A stretch of 64,000 bases of DNA from Atherix ibis (lineage: Eukaryota > Arthropoda > Insecta > Diptera > Athericidae), in assembly GCA_958298945.1 (NCBI GenBank), contig OY282607.1, forward strand, positions 74,578,868 to 74,642,867. Reading direction: 5' to 3'. Position numbers and translations under genes: made by a program. Shown here in pieces: positions 35,581 through 47,518 of the stretch (its first letter is position 1; every line of letters starts with the position of its first letter). The notes beneath the pieces were generated by a model, which made no database searches, was not told the origin of the DNA, and was given only the letters and a program-made list of their open reading frames with translations.

Positions 35581-37924
35581 AAAATAACACATTCATATAT
35601 AAATTTAATCTGAAATATAATTTTAAGATAATATAAAAAAAAGATTTAAGGCGCCTAAATATTGTTGATAGAATAATTTTATAAAAGCTCTAGTGTACAA
35701 ATAGAAACAAATCATAGAATTCTTATTCAAAGACTAATGGAAAAAATTGACGAAAAACCAATTGAAATGGAGGTAGTTAAGATTAGATAAACGTGAATAG
35801 AGTGATCCAGATGAAGATGGAAAAAAACATCTTACAAAGAATGGAAAAATAAAAAAAAATTGTTAAAATGCTAAGCTAAATAAGTCGAAAGCAAAACGAG
35901 ACCAAGTAATTGTATGCACAAGTAATTTATTGTGTGAATTGCATCTTTTGAGAGGATCTGATTGATTGGATGAGATAAGACCGCTCAGCCTGGATGAACG
36001 GTCAATCGATTCGAATAAAAATCAAGATGCAAGTCAAGATGTGAGAGCATTCAGACACGTCATCTTTAACCACACCAGTTAGATTTTTACAAAAACAAAA
36101 ATTTTATAAGAAAAAAATTAAAAATGCATTCAAGAAACGGCCAAGATTTAAATGATCAACCATCAACGAAAGCTTCTCTTAGTTTACTAACAAACTATCC
36201 ACTGTATCTTTAGAAGACTCTAAGGAAAAACGCCTAACAAACCGGCAATTAATTTTACAACATGGCATAGAGTAGATATGCGTTCATTATGTTAGACTAT
36301 TATATTAAATTCCATAATTATATTTATTTATCTACTTAGCAAAATCGTGTATTCTTAAATCATAATGGTCTGTCGCCCCTCTACTATTAGTCATTTTCCA
36401 TCGTTTTAAGTTATTGTGAAAGTGCTTTCTTTTCAATTTTTTTCTTTCAGTCGTTATCTTGATAGTCCTTATGATTGTCATAAATAAAAGAATGAATAAT
36501 TATAATATAAAAATGTAACTAATATTTATTTTGATAACAGAGCATCGTATATGTATATATTTGTACGTAAATACATATCTTTAACGTGTAAATATTAAGT
36601 ACCATATATGAGTATAGCCAATTCCATCATCCTAATAGTTACTATTCTAAATGAGTGCATTAGCATCAGGAAGAATAAGAAATGCGGTCTTGTTATCTTT
36701 CCACCTATACTTGTTGAACGCATTTTAAATGCTTTGGCATATTCAGGTCTCCTTATAGTACTAGCTATTTTGCATTTTAGTAGAGAGCATGCGTTAGATT
36801 GTAAATGCATCTTGTCGGCTTATATTATATAGTGACGTGCCGAACATTTAATATACCCACTAAATACATAGAATAAAGAAAAGTATAAAAACAAATAATT
36901 GGAAGTAATGTGTGTGTACATACATTCTTTAAGACTTGTTACTAATAATCCATCACCTCTCAAACCTCCATAGTGCATTCTATCCCATACACATTCACGG
37001 TTATAGAAATGCATTCATTAACCGTATTCTCTCAGTAAACATTATGTTAACAACATGGCCCATAACTATTTGTTTTTTGACATTTTCGAGAAATATCAAT
37101 ATTGACACAGGTATTAGGCAATTATTATAATTTGCATACTTTATCTAGTATGCTATATTAAATAATGACGGCGATTAGACTCACACTACATGATATGGGA
37201 TGGAAAGAGTTAATTTGATGGATTCGAGTCTAAGTAACTGGGTAGAATCACCGTAACCATAAATGTCCAAGTGGTTATGCATACTCATTTCAATGTCAAA
37301 TACTATGCACTTTTAGAAAATATATTTACTTTGTGTTCATAAAAAAAATATTATTTTTGTCGGATTTGGTTTTGTTAATAATATTAGTGATGCATAAGAA
37401 GCGGTTTTTCTTTAGTTTTCTTTTTTCATTTAATTTTTAAGAGATATGAAAAAAAGCGATAATAAGTTAATAATTGAGATGGTATTATTCCTTGTTAGCT
37501 GAAATTTTTGTATAAATTAGAAAATTTAATTAAACAGAATGTTTTTTATTGGGTATTTCTGGTAAGTAGCGATACAAACAGTTGCTGAGTACCAACGGCA
37601 TCCCGGAACCACTTTACGAGTTCGTTCCAAACTCACGGCCGCTACATATTTAACGTTTGACTTCCAGTGTTGCTAAATCAGAGCACATTCTGATCATGTG
37701 ATTTGATAACTATTGAAATTGTGGAGACGAAAGGAATACTTTAGTAACCGAAATTATTCATTTGAAAATATCGCATAAAAAATTCATTTCATATGTTAAT
37801 TTTTTACTGGTAAGTTATGGTATTAATATGCGATCTGTCAATAAAGAATGTGTCCAAAATTTTTGGGTGCTAATAAAATTTCTTGAGAAAATGGAATTCT
37901 AGTTCCAGTTAAACATCCAACGTT
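35581..37924. other. no gene recognised
   Basis: Mixed AT-rich DNA. Opposing small ORFs at 36595-36832 and 36820-37130 overlap each other on both strands and have no recognisable content. The stretch 37545-37690 may belong to the left part of the remnant at 37925. Confidence 0.35.
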
Positions 37925-38345
37925 TTGACTGGCGAAAATATCGATAAACTAAACACAAGGTTGAGTGAAAATTATCATTCTAGCTTAAGAAAAATTACTC
38001 AGGATCTAGCGCGAAACACGTCACAACACTACTTGTGAATAGCGGTTCCTTACCTGAGCGCTATGAGGTAATTTGAGAAAAACAGAGTCTTTCCCGCAAA
38101 AAGCCAAATTTGTAGCAGTGCAATTCTTGGATTTTACCAAACCATCTATTGTGCGCAATAAGAATTTAATTTTTCTGTTTCCTAAGCTACAATTATCACT
38201 TCGAAAAAATCTCTATTGATTCCATTGAAGCCATAAAGACAGAAGGAGCTGAGGCGATACCAACAAGTGCTTATAAAAAGTATTTCGAAGAGTTGGTGAA
38301 TTGTTGACATCCATGTATTTTTGCTTCAAATGGAGCATTTTTTGA
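37925..38345 (+). pseudogene. mariner-type transposase remnant, a further lineage
   Basis: Near 37915-38035 the plus strand reads TGENIDKLNTRLSENYHSSL then RKITQDLARNTSQHY, like the second helix-turn-helix of a mariner-type transposase. At about 38180-38345 it reads LFPKLQLSLRK, then DSIEAIKTEGAEAIPTSAYK and KYFEELVNC.HPCIFASNGA, the C-terminal end of the same family. The whole catalytic core between them is gone. It differs from family B and from the CGAGGGTC mariners. Ends not identified. Confidence 0.7.
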
Positions 38346-40571
38346 AAGCGTTTTTTTAAGCAACTACGGATACTTATTGTACTAGACATTTTGGAGATTC
38401 TTAAAAAAAAATCAAATTCGATGTACCATCAAAGTTGACGTTTTTTAGGTCCAGAGACTTTTTGAAGATAAGCTATACACAGTTCTTTAAGTTTGGTATA
38501 TACATTCTAGATTTCTTGTTAATAATATAAGAGCCTTGTTAGCAAATTTGGCAAAAAATAAATTCAAGATAAATATTTATTTAGGTAACTTCAAAAACAA
38601 ATATATTTTTTTAATTTTATTGCAAATATTTCTTGTCAATAAATCGAAAAATTTCCGTAATAATTCTATAAATTTAGAAGAGCTTTCTAGTAAAAATGTC
38701 AGCATTTTAACTTTCAAATTTCTCTTTAGATTTATTTATAAATATCACCATATGATATAAAAAAAAGTTTTTAGAATATTTTTACTTAAGCCTACCATCA
38801 TTAGTTGGACATTTTTCATTAATTTAATGATTGCAGCTGCAATTATTCTCTACGATTTTAAGTGGTAAACATCCTCAGAAATCAAACCAGCATTTAAAAT
38901 GCCATTCTAATTGGACAATTATGAACAATTTAATAAAATTAGTACAGGAAAAATATAATAAACGTTCATTTTGGTTCCATAAGTACACATATATTTTTAA
39001 ATGAATGTTTGTTTATAATCTTCATTCTTATTTGAAATCATCAACAAGAATTCTTAAATCACCAAGAGGCGAAATCAAGTATATTGAGCAGATATGTGTA
39101 TATATGCATAAAATATACTACAAATAAATAGGACTCGATGGAAATGTCAACATTTTCAATGAAAGCGAAAAACTATGAAAGAAATTATTTTCATATTCCG
39201 CAATTACAAAAACAAAATGTTCACTTAAATTTTCAATTCAATAATTTTATTTAATAGTCGAATTAATTATATTTTCAGAGCATTTATTTTGAATAGTCTA
39301 AGTCGATTTAGCATTGTGGTGGTCCGTAATTAATTGACTAGAATTCCTTATACGAAAATCACAATCTATGTACTTCCTATCAGAGTTATTTCCTTCAATT
39401 ATTTGCAAATAGCACCATAATTTGCACACTCAATTTTCTTTGTTAACATTTTCACCTCGATCGTAAATTATTTTCAAATCAATTACGCTAAATGATGGAA
39501 TTCACTGTTGCGCATTTACTCGTAACTTATGGTATTATTCAAAAATCGATGGAAAATTACGTTCAACTTTGAACCGATCGCAATTTGTTATTATTGAACG
39601 TGAAACTGTTGATTCCGTGTCGTGCTGTTCAATCGTTATAAAAGCTCTAAGACGACAGTTAAATATCACCAATTGTTGGTGAAATTATTTATTAACCTAT
39701 TACGGTATACCAATAGGTAAGTGAGTATGTAAATGATAAATGATTTAAATAGAAAAACAACTTTCACAGAGAATCACTAACATCTCAAAGTATCCCCTTT
39801 TTGTTGTTTTTATCTTATAAACATCATCATCCCTTCTTTCATTAAAGCCTTTCTTCTTATAATACATTTCATTTACAGCCCACTCCCCGCTTCATTTTTT
39901 AAATGATTTTTCTTATTTCTGTAACGAAAACAGTTTTACGATTAAAAGTAGTAATCCGCAATGAATCGTTCCGTATTCCTGACGATTTCCTTTTCAAATA
40001 GTGGACAATTGTGAAGAAAACTCTTACTTCTACTCGGCACGTCACTCAACCGATGACTTTTAATGAGCATTTTACCTATTTTTCAATGTTTTCCATTTAA
40101 TTTCAAATCGGAAATAATATCGAACATTGTACATACACTTTATCTTAGTACTACCTTACTTAGTTACTTATAAACTCTTGATCGATTTAGCTGCCACGAT
40201 TTAAGATGGTTTTCTTTATTCTTAAGCAAACATTCCCAATTTCAGTTTCTTTATCCACTTTTGTAAGAGTCAAACTAGTTTTCTGTATAATTGAAAAGGA
40301 TTATTTATGGACATTATAACCGATTTATTTTGAAATAATAGTGGAGAAACAAAATATAATCAAATTTATTCCGCCAATCTGATATAAACTTTCCACAATT
40401 ATCATTACATTGTATCTATAAATTTAACTTATTTCTTTATTTTTATGATATTATAATTAAATTAAAGACAATATATATATATATATATTAAACATTTTAA
40501 ATATTAATTTAGGATATTGTCTAATACATTTATTATCTCAACACTAGGTAGGACGATATTATTAATAAGCA
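38346..40571. other. no gene recognised; TA microsatellite
   Basis: AT-rich; (TA)n at about 40470-40489. A small plus ORF at 38536-38760 is typical AT-rich noise. Confidence 0.4.
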
Positions 40572-40761
40572 TACGAGGTGTGGCAGAAAGATAAAAAGAC
40601 ACTGCATTTTTTGTGTCACAGTTTGTACCTTAGTCTATCCTAGATCCAACAGAGCGTGATTCGTAGTCCCTAAATTACGTATTTCTTAAGACTTATCAGG
40701 CTCTGTTGTTGTAGTGCGTTATGAAAAATAGAACCGAGAAATTTGAAGCAACGATGTGGTA

Positions 40762-42030
40762 CGAGGGTCGTTCAATAAGTCCTTAGAAAATCCGAGAAAT
40801 TGCTCTTGTAGTGTCGGTAAAGATTTTTTTTTTCCAAATAGCATTATCGACAGGAAAGCTGTCAAAATTTCATTCATAGCGTAGGTCAATTTCTATCGTC
40901 TATTAAAGTAAACGACATTTATTTGTGCATAACAATGGAAAAAAGCGAGTTTAGGGCTGTCATCAAACATCTCCATTTGAAAGGCTTAAGCCCGAAAGAA
41001 ATCAAAGCCGAGTTGGATGCAGTTCATGGCACATCTGCACCTGTGTTTGCGATGGTTTACAATTGGGTGAATGAATTTAAACGTGGCCGTTCATCCACAA
41101 AAGATGAACATCGTTCAGGACGTCCAGTTGAGGTGTCTACTCCTGAAATCATCGACAAAATCCACGATCTGATTTTGAACGATCGGCGAATTAAAGTGCG
41201 CGAATTAGTTGAGGCCACGGGCATATCACAAGGTACAGTCGCTTCAATTTTGCATGAAAAATTGTCTGTGAAAAAAATTTCGGCAAGATGGGTGCCGCGT
41301 TTGCTCTCAGAGGAGAATAAGCGCAATCGTGTAGTGGACTCTGAGGCTATGTTGGCACTCTTTCATTGCAATCCTGCCGAATTCCTTCGTCGATATGTCA
41401 CTGTGGACGAAACCTGGATACACTACTACACTCCAGAAACGAAGAGACAGTCATCACAGTGGATTTTCAAGGGTGAACGGGCTCCGAAGACGGCAAAAAC
41501 TGTGCCATCGGCCGGCAAGGTGATGGCCACGGTCTTTTCGGATTCGCAGGGCATCATTTTTATCGACTACTTGGAAAAAGGAAAAACAATAACAGGAGCG
41601 TATTACGCGTCGTTATTGCAACGGTTGAGCGAGGAAATCAAAGAGAAACGCCCCCATCTGAAGAAGAAAAAAATCCTCTTGCATCAGAACAATGCGCGTG
41701 TGCACACCTGCGCTGTTTGCATGGCCAAAATTGTGGAATTGAGAATGGAATTGTTGCAGCATCCCGCTTATTCACCAGATTTGGCCCCGAGTGACTATTT
41801 TCTTTCTCCAATCTGAAGAAATGGCTTAGTGGACGACGGTTCACTTCCAACGAGGACGTCATTGCTCAAACGGATGAGTATTTTGCAGAACTTCCGAAAT
41901 CCTATTTTTTGGACGGGATAAAATTTTTGGAAAAACGGTTGGAAAAGTGTATAGAGCTAAAAGGAGATTATGTTGAAAATAATCTCCTTTTTTTTCCTTT
42001 TTTTTCTAAGAACTTATTGAACGAACCTCG
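40762..42030 (+). mobile_element. mariner with CGAGGGTC ends (1269 bp), nested in family B
   Basis: Ends CGAGGGTCGTTCAATAAGTC (left) and, as reverse complement of the right, CGAGGTTCGTTCAATAAGTT, both continuing CTTAG. TA lies at 40760-40761 and 42031-42032. It belongs to the same end-type family as 32060-33350 but is clearly diverged from it, so the two are separate arrivals or old and young copies. Confidence 0.95.
40935..41982 (+). pseudogene. mariner transposase, second catalytic Asp changed to Asn
   Basis: From ATG 40935 (MEKSEFRAVIKHLHLKGLSP; the ATG at 40923 is upstream and not conserved in the other copy) the frame stays open through both DNA-binding helices. It passes TVDETWIHYYTPETKRQSSQ (first Asp) and ILLHQNNARVHTC, where the catalytic HQDN Asp is Asn, to AYSPDLAPSDYFL (third Asp). 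A single-base loss near 41806 then stops it at 41814-41816. The next frame continues KKWLSGRRFTSNEDVIAQTD to KCIELKGDYVEN, and another missing A removes the normal TAA at 41980-41982. Not catalytically competent. Confidence 0.92.
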
Positions 42031-42263
42031 TATCAAATTTTGCGCTTTAAGCTTGACGAAACTGTTAGCTTACGGGGAACATTTTTTGTCAAAACCACAA
42101 TTTTTTCGATACAATAGTGCTATTTTGGGGGGTAGAGGAGCAGTGAAAAACGGACATCACTCTGGGAGGCTTTCAACATCGAAACTCTTGTTCCATGTGA
42201 AAATATATATATAGTAATATATACTAAAAAATCAGTCTCATTACTTTTCTGCAACACTCTGTA

Positions 42264-42814
42264 TACTCGGTTGGTATAATTTCAAGGTCGTGGAAATATT
42301 TTTACATTTACTATTGTAACTTTCTAATAACTTTGATGTAAACCACATAATCAAGGTCTCTTCTAATCACTTATAAACCTAATTTAACTTTTGCAATTTG
42401 TTTTTTTTTGTCGGTTTTATAAGATTGGAGTGATGAAAGAAATGCTCTTGGTTGCTTTGCAAGAATTATGTACTGTTTGAGAATTTAGCAATTGCACAAT
42501 CTATTCTTAGAAGCTGTGTATTAGGCTGAGTACCTGTGTTATTCGAAAGTTAGCGGCGCATAATTCTATAATAGGATTGTTTTTAAGGGAAAAATTAAAG
42601 AAAATAATAATGAATAAAATAGACTATGTGTTTAAAAATTAAATAAGACATTAAGCAATAAAGATGCCTAGCGGATTGGTCTTGAAAAGAATACCATAAT
42701 TCGTCGAAGCTAGTATTATCACTACAGAAATAACTACATTTATGAAATTAAACCATACAATTCATTTCAATATTAGAATTTATAGCGAATCAAAAGAAAC
42801 TTTTTAACTATGAA
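42264..42814. other. no gene recognised
   Basis: AT-rich spacer between family B copy 5 and the LINE; nothing seen. Confidence 0.35.
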
Positions 42815-44525
42815 TAAGCGGGTGGTGATTACAATGCTAAACACCTCAATGGGGTTGCCGCGTTGCTAACCCTCGAGGAAAGATTCTTCAAGAAGCTCTA
42901 TCCCATACATCATACTGGCCAACATCTGTTTCAAAACGACGTGATATCCTCGATTATTTCATTAGCACTCCTTCAATTACCATGAATTCTAGTATTGAAA
43001 CTCTTTCCGATTTAAACTCTGATCATAGTCCTGTTCTCCTTACCCTTATTTCTAAGCCAATCTTAAAGGCTCTTCATCCTAGGCTGATAAATGGCAAAAT
43101 AGACTGGAACAAATTTAGAAACAAATTAGACCAACAGATTGACTTAAACCGAACGTTAAAAATAGCAAATGACATTAATGATGCAGTAAATGACCTCACT
43201 ATATATATACAACATGCAGTCACAACCGTTCACATCTCGTACAATGTGACACAACCACAAAAACAAAATTTACCAACTAAAATACGGACTTTAATTAACG
43301 AAAAAAGAAAAATTAAAATGCAATAGCAACGCGTACGAATGCCTAGCTACAAACAGCAACTTAACCGACTACAACGTGAACTAAAAATGGAAATTAGTAA
43401 GCACTTTAATGAACGGCATGAAACTTATACAAAATCGCTTAGTGACAATATTTCTTTATGGGAAGCCACTAGACGAATACTCTCGTACAAAAGAACATCA
43501 CACGCACTGAAACAAAATGACGGTAACTGGACAAAAACAGACAAAGAAAAAGCTGAAGTATTTGCTAAACATTTGGTAAATACTTTTACTCCACATGATG
43601 ATATAGAAGACAAATCACATACTAACAAAATCATCGAAGAACTAATGTTCCCACTCCCTATGAGTCTTCCTCCCAAAAATTTTAAGCCCTCGGAAATTAA
43701 ATCTACAATTCTGCGCCTTCCCAATAAAAAAGCTCCTGGTTATGATCTAATAACAGCTCCTATTCTGAAGCAAATTCCCCGAGAAGCTTTAGTTTTAATC
43801 ACACATATTTCTAATAGTATCCTGCGTACAACCTATTTCCCCTTACTCTGGAAATATTCTGTCATTAAAATGATTCCTAAACCAAATAAACCCATTAATT
43901 CTCCTTCCTCCTATAGACCTATCAGCCTCTTACCAATTCTTGGTAAGATATTCGAAAAACTCCTATTAAAACGACTCTACCCAGTTCTAGTTAATGAAAA
44001 AATTATTCCTGATCACCAATTTGGCTTCCGATCTGAACACTCTACTATCCAGCAATGCCATCGCATTGTTGATCATATTGCATCCTCTCTTGAGAGGAAA
44101 GAGTATTTCCCAGGAGTATTTATAGATATCTCCCAAGCTTTTGACCGTGTGTGGCATCCTGGACTACTTTGGAAACTCAAGAGCTTTCTTCCTTCAACAT
44201 ACTACCTTATCATTAATATTTCCAAGTTGCAATTAACTCAGAATCCTCAGAAATATATCCTATTCTAGCCGGAGTCCCACAAGGCAGTATCATTGGTCCC
44301 ATCTTATATAATATTTATACGCATGACATCCCAGCTTAACCTAATACTATCATTGCTACTTATGCAAACGATACGGTCATACTTGCTATATGTACAATCT
44401 CAAATCCACAACCTTCAATCCTGGCTTAAGAGATGGAGAGTGAAGGTAAATGAACAGAAGAGTGCTCACATTACTTTCACACTTTGTCAAAGTATACAGG
44501 ATAAAAAATATAATTTTCGATAAAT
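42815..44525 (+). pseudogene. Jockey-like LINE ORF2: endonuclease end plus reverse transcriptase
   Basis: The longest LINE copy here. It begins inside the AP-endonuclease domain (GDYNAKH near 42825, NPRGKILQEAL after frame changes, DILDYFISTPSI, DLNSDHSPVLLTL). It continues through an in-frame TAG at 43324-43326 into the linker. The reverse transcriptase follows: NKKAPGYDLITAPILKQIP, SYRPISLLPILGKIFEKLLL, HQFGFRSEHSTIQQCHRI, FIDISQAFDRVWHPGLL. A frameshift near 44215 leads to [20 protein letters not shown]. The catalytic Y-A-D-D box is ATYANDTVILA, so the first Asp of the pair is Asn. It ends at WLKRWRVKVNEQKS. 5'-truncated and inactive; no 3' UTR is attached. Confidence 0.92.
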
Positions 44526-44780
44526 GTCGTTCTCTTGCAGGTCCCGAAATTCTGTGTTAAATAGTATAAAGGATAAAGCTAACCAAAAACAATTATAACT
44601 TGTTTAAATAAATATATACGAGTATTATACAGTGCACACCACTATAGTAATAAACAAAACATTAATTGGAGAAAGGAATTCCAATAAATTTGAAATGCGA
44701 TATTGTGATGAGAAAAACTAGCACCTGGTTTCATGTACTTTTGTAGTCAGTAACAACAAATGGATATTTTTCATACAATA

Positions 44781-44884
44781 ACTAGTTGTCAACTAAACTA
44801 GTAATCTAGTGATATACTACTAGTTAATCTACGTAGACTAGTGAAATGTGAATGATAAGTGCAGTGTAAGCTTAGTTAACTAGT
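44781..44884. promoter_or_regulatory. cluster of ACTAGT sites (possible binding-site array)
   Basis: Five exact ACTAGT hexamers at 44781, 44797, 44819, 44837 and 44879, plus TCTAGT at 44805, within 104 nt. Function unknown; the density is far above chance for this composition. Confidence 0.35.
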
Positions 44885-47487
44885 AGTGAGTTAGTTTTGC
44901 AGCCAATCAATTTTGAATAATACATAATCCATGAGGAATGTCTACTGTTTTTCACACTTTCTGAATAGATAAGCAGTCAATCTCGGACAATATGACAACG
45001 ATCTAACAACTATTTTTGAAGCATTCTGAACTAAACCTAACTAAAACCAATTAAGTTTAACTATAGAAAAAGTAGTTAATAGATGGCATCTCTGTTTATA
45101 TTAAAAGGGATAGTAAGTTGTCGATGATAACGACTGTGCTAATCTATTCATACTCTCTTATTTGTTATGTTATTTATTTTAAAAGATTTTGATTTATATA
45201 TTTGTATTTAATTATTCAAAAAAAAAAAATATAACTATTTAAAAGAGAATGAATGTTATACTAAAATAATTCTGTGCCGTCTGCGAAGATTAACTAGACT
45301 TATGAAAGGACAGCAGACCAAAGTTGAAAAGGACTTGCTTTTATAAACCTGTTCTTTTTTAAAGCAAATTTTAATTTATAGAACAGATAGTTCAATTCCA
45401 TCAGAATAAAGTAACTTTTTTTTTCACTTAAATATATTTTATTTTGTAATGCAAAACTTATCGACATTCTCCTTTTCTTGAATTTTAACAAGGAAGTGAA
45501 GAATTGATTTCTAATATAAATCAACTTTGATCGTTTTGATATAGAAATCCGCTCTATCACTCTTGATATGAATCGTTCATGGGATTTGATTGAAAACTTC
45601 TCTTAGTTGGAAGTCCCAGTGCTAGATAACATCATATCCAATACCAGCAGTTTCAACCGATTATATTAGGACCAGCATCATCTTAATGCACACACAACGT
45701 ACATTATGATCATTGTTTCAACTCAGTATCCTGCTGTGGGCAATGAACAAATACTACTCGTATTGTATACTAAGCCCGCCAATTCTTATTCCTTGGATAT
45801 GACTATTTGTTTGATCATTTTAAAACCATTCCCTTCATGTTTCGTTTATTCATACAGAAGGCACCTTTTATGCCCATTAAAATATCCAAAGACATAAACC
45901 AACTGTTCAGAAAGTCACTACTTGGCTATCGATTTATTTCTTCGTATGACTACACTTCGTATTTTTTTTTTTCTTAAACTGATTTAAATTCAATCTGCGT
46001 ACGTATGTGCATTTTACGATGCATCAAAAGTGCAATATTGTTCTCAGTTTTGATTTTTTGTTCCTTTGTTTTCAAAAAATATATTCAATAAAAATGGGTA
46101 TTTTCATAGTACTAAAACTATGTTAACATAATGGGGAAATATTTTTTTTAAGATAGTATTGAAAATTATTCTTAAAAAGTTAATGTTAAATCGAAATAAT
46201 CGAACCAACAACAAGTATTCTTCTTAAATTTTTTCCTCTCTGTTCAGTTAAGTCTGTCATGATTTGTCTTCGTTACTATTCTTTGCTTTCATATTAAAAT
46301 TTGTTGCTGTTTTTTTTTGTCAATAAGAAAACAGACTACTAACTAACAGAAAAATGTATTGAAAAATGGAGAAGAAAAAAAAAATTCCACAACAAGAAAT
46401 TTTTCTATGTTAAAAAAGGGCATTTGTTTTGAATAAAATGTAGCCTCTTCCTTTTATGCTCATTTCTGACTGAATGATTCGTATCGCCTAGACTTGGGGA
46501 TAACTTCTTAATACTCGTATGTAGTCTTGTAAAACAGATATTCGTTACTATATGGTAAACCGGTGTTATTACTGGTATTGTTGTTATTGTTGAAATTGAA
46601 ATTGAAGTTGATGGTTTCATTCAAACTGCATTTTATGCACATATTTTCGCATGGATGCAAGGCGCACGCAGAAAAAAATTATTGAACAAAAAAATGCAAC
46701 AATGATGTTCTGGTTCGTCTCAATAAACGAGTATGTATAAATATATGTCTGACTGTAAGTAAAGTGAATTCATGATGGAAAATTGTGAATCTCATTAGCC
46801 TAGAAATTACAATAAACAGGAATGTGTTATTAGAGCACACACCCTTGAGGGAAAGTCTACCATATTGGCTAACTTGTATGCCATGCCAGAATGCATCACA
46901 AGAATGGTTTTATATATTAAAAAAAAAACAACAACAACAAAATAACCAAAGTGGCAGATTTATGAGTATGAATCCCACTGTGAGGAATGCCAATTTTGTG
47001 CAAATAGCATTTACAAACTGAAAATGATAGTGATTTTCGTTTGCCATAATACAATGTGACATGTTTATACAATTCTGCGAAATTTGACAGGCATTCATGG
47101 AACATGTACGAGTATATACCATAAGTACGAATGTAAGATAGTATTTTTGACTGATCGAGAAGCATAGGAAAACTAAAAGCAATTTCAAAAGTGACAATTT
47201 GATTTCATATCATAAAGCCTTTATGAATAGTTTTTGATATCATATAGTTTATAAACAATTTTTGAAACTATGGTATATATTAGTGCGGTTTCTATTATTA
47301 CATATAAAAAGTAAAAACTGTAGGGATATTTTTAATATGATTTACGTTTTGAAATTATCGATTGCATTAATAAGGTTTATTTAGAAAACAAAACAAGTAA
47401 AAATAATCTTCATTCTTAAAAAAAAAACAAATCTAAAAGAAAACGCTTCTCTTAATTTTTAAATTTTAATATGTAGAACAATCCGTA

Positions 47488-47518
47488 CCTCCCTTCCAAC
47501 CCCCCAACCCCCCATCCA
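47488..47518 (-). other. G-quadruplex candidate (minus strand)
   Basis: The plus strand has CCTCCC, then two runs of six C separated by AA, then CC. The minus strand therefore carries G6 TT G6 plus further short G runs. Confidence 0.45.

Larger units (their letters stand above)
40574..42261 (+). mobile_element. family B copy 5, interrupted by a mariner
   Basis: Outer element with ends CGAGGTGTGGCAGAAAG (left) and, as reverse complement of the right, CAGAGTGTTGCAGAAAAGTA continuing ATGAGAC. TA lies at 40572-40573 and 42262-42263. Its own sequence is 40574-40759 plus 42033-42261. Read across the insertion, its plus-strand frame gives MKNRTEKFEATMW before the inserted mariner. After it comes IKFCALSLTKLLAYGEHFLS then ILGGRGAVKNGHHSGRLSTS, the DNA-binding region of a mariner-like transposase. 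Everything after that is deleted before the right end. Confidence 0.85.

Noticed and set aside
43425..43724. 99-aa minus ORF in the LINE
   Set aside because: Antisense of the reverse transcriptase frame.
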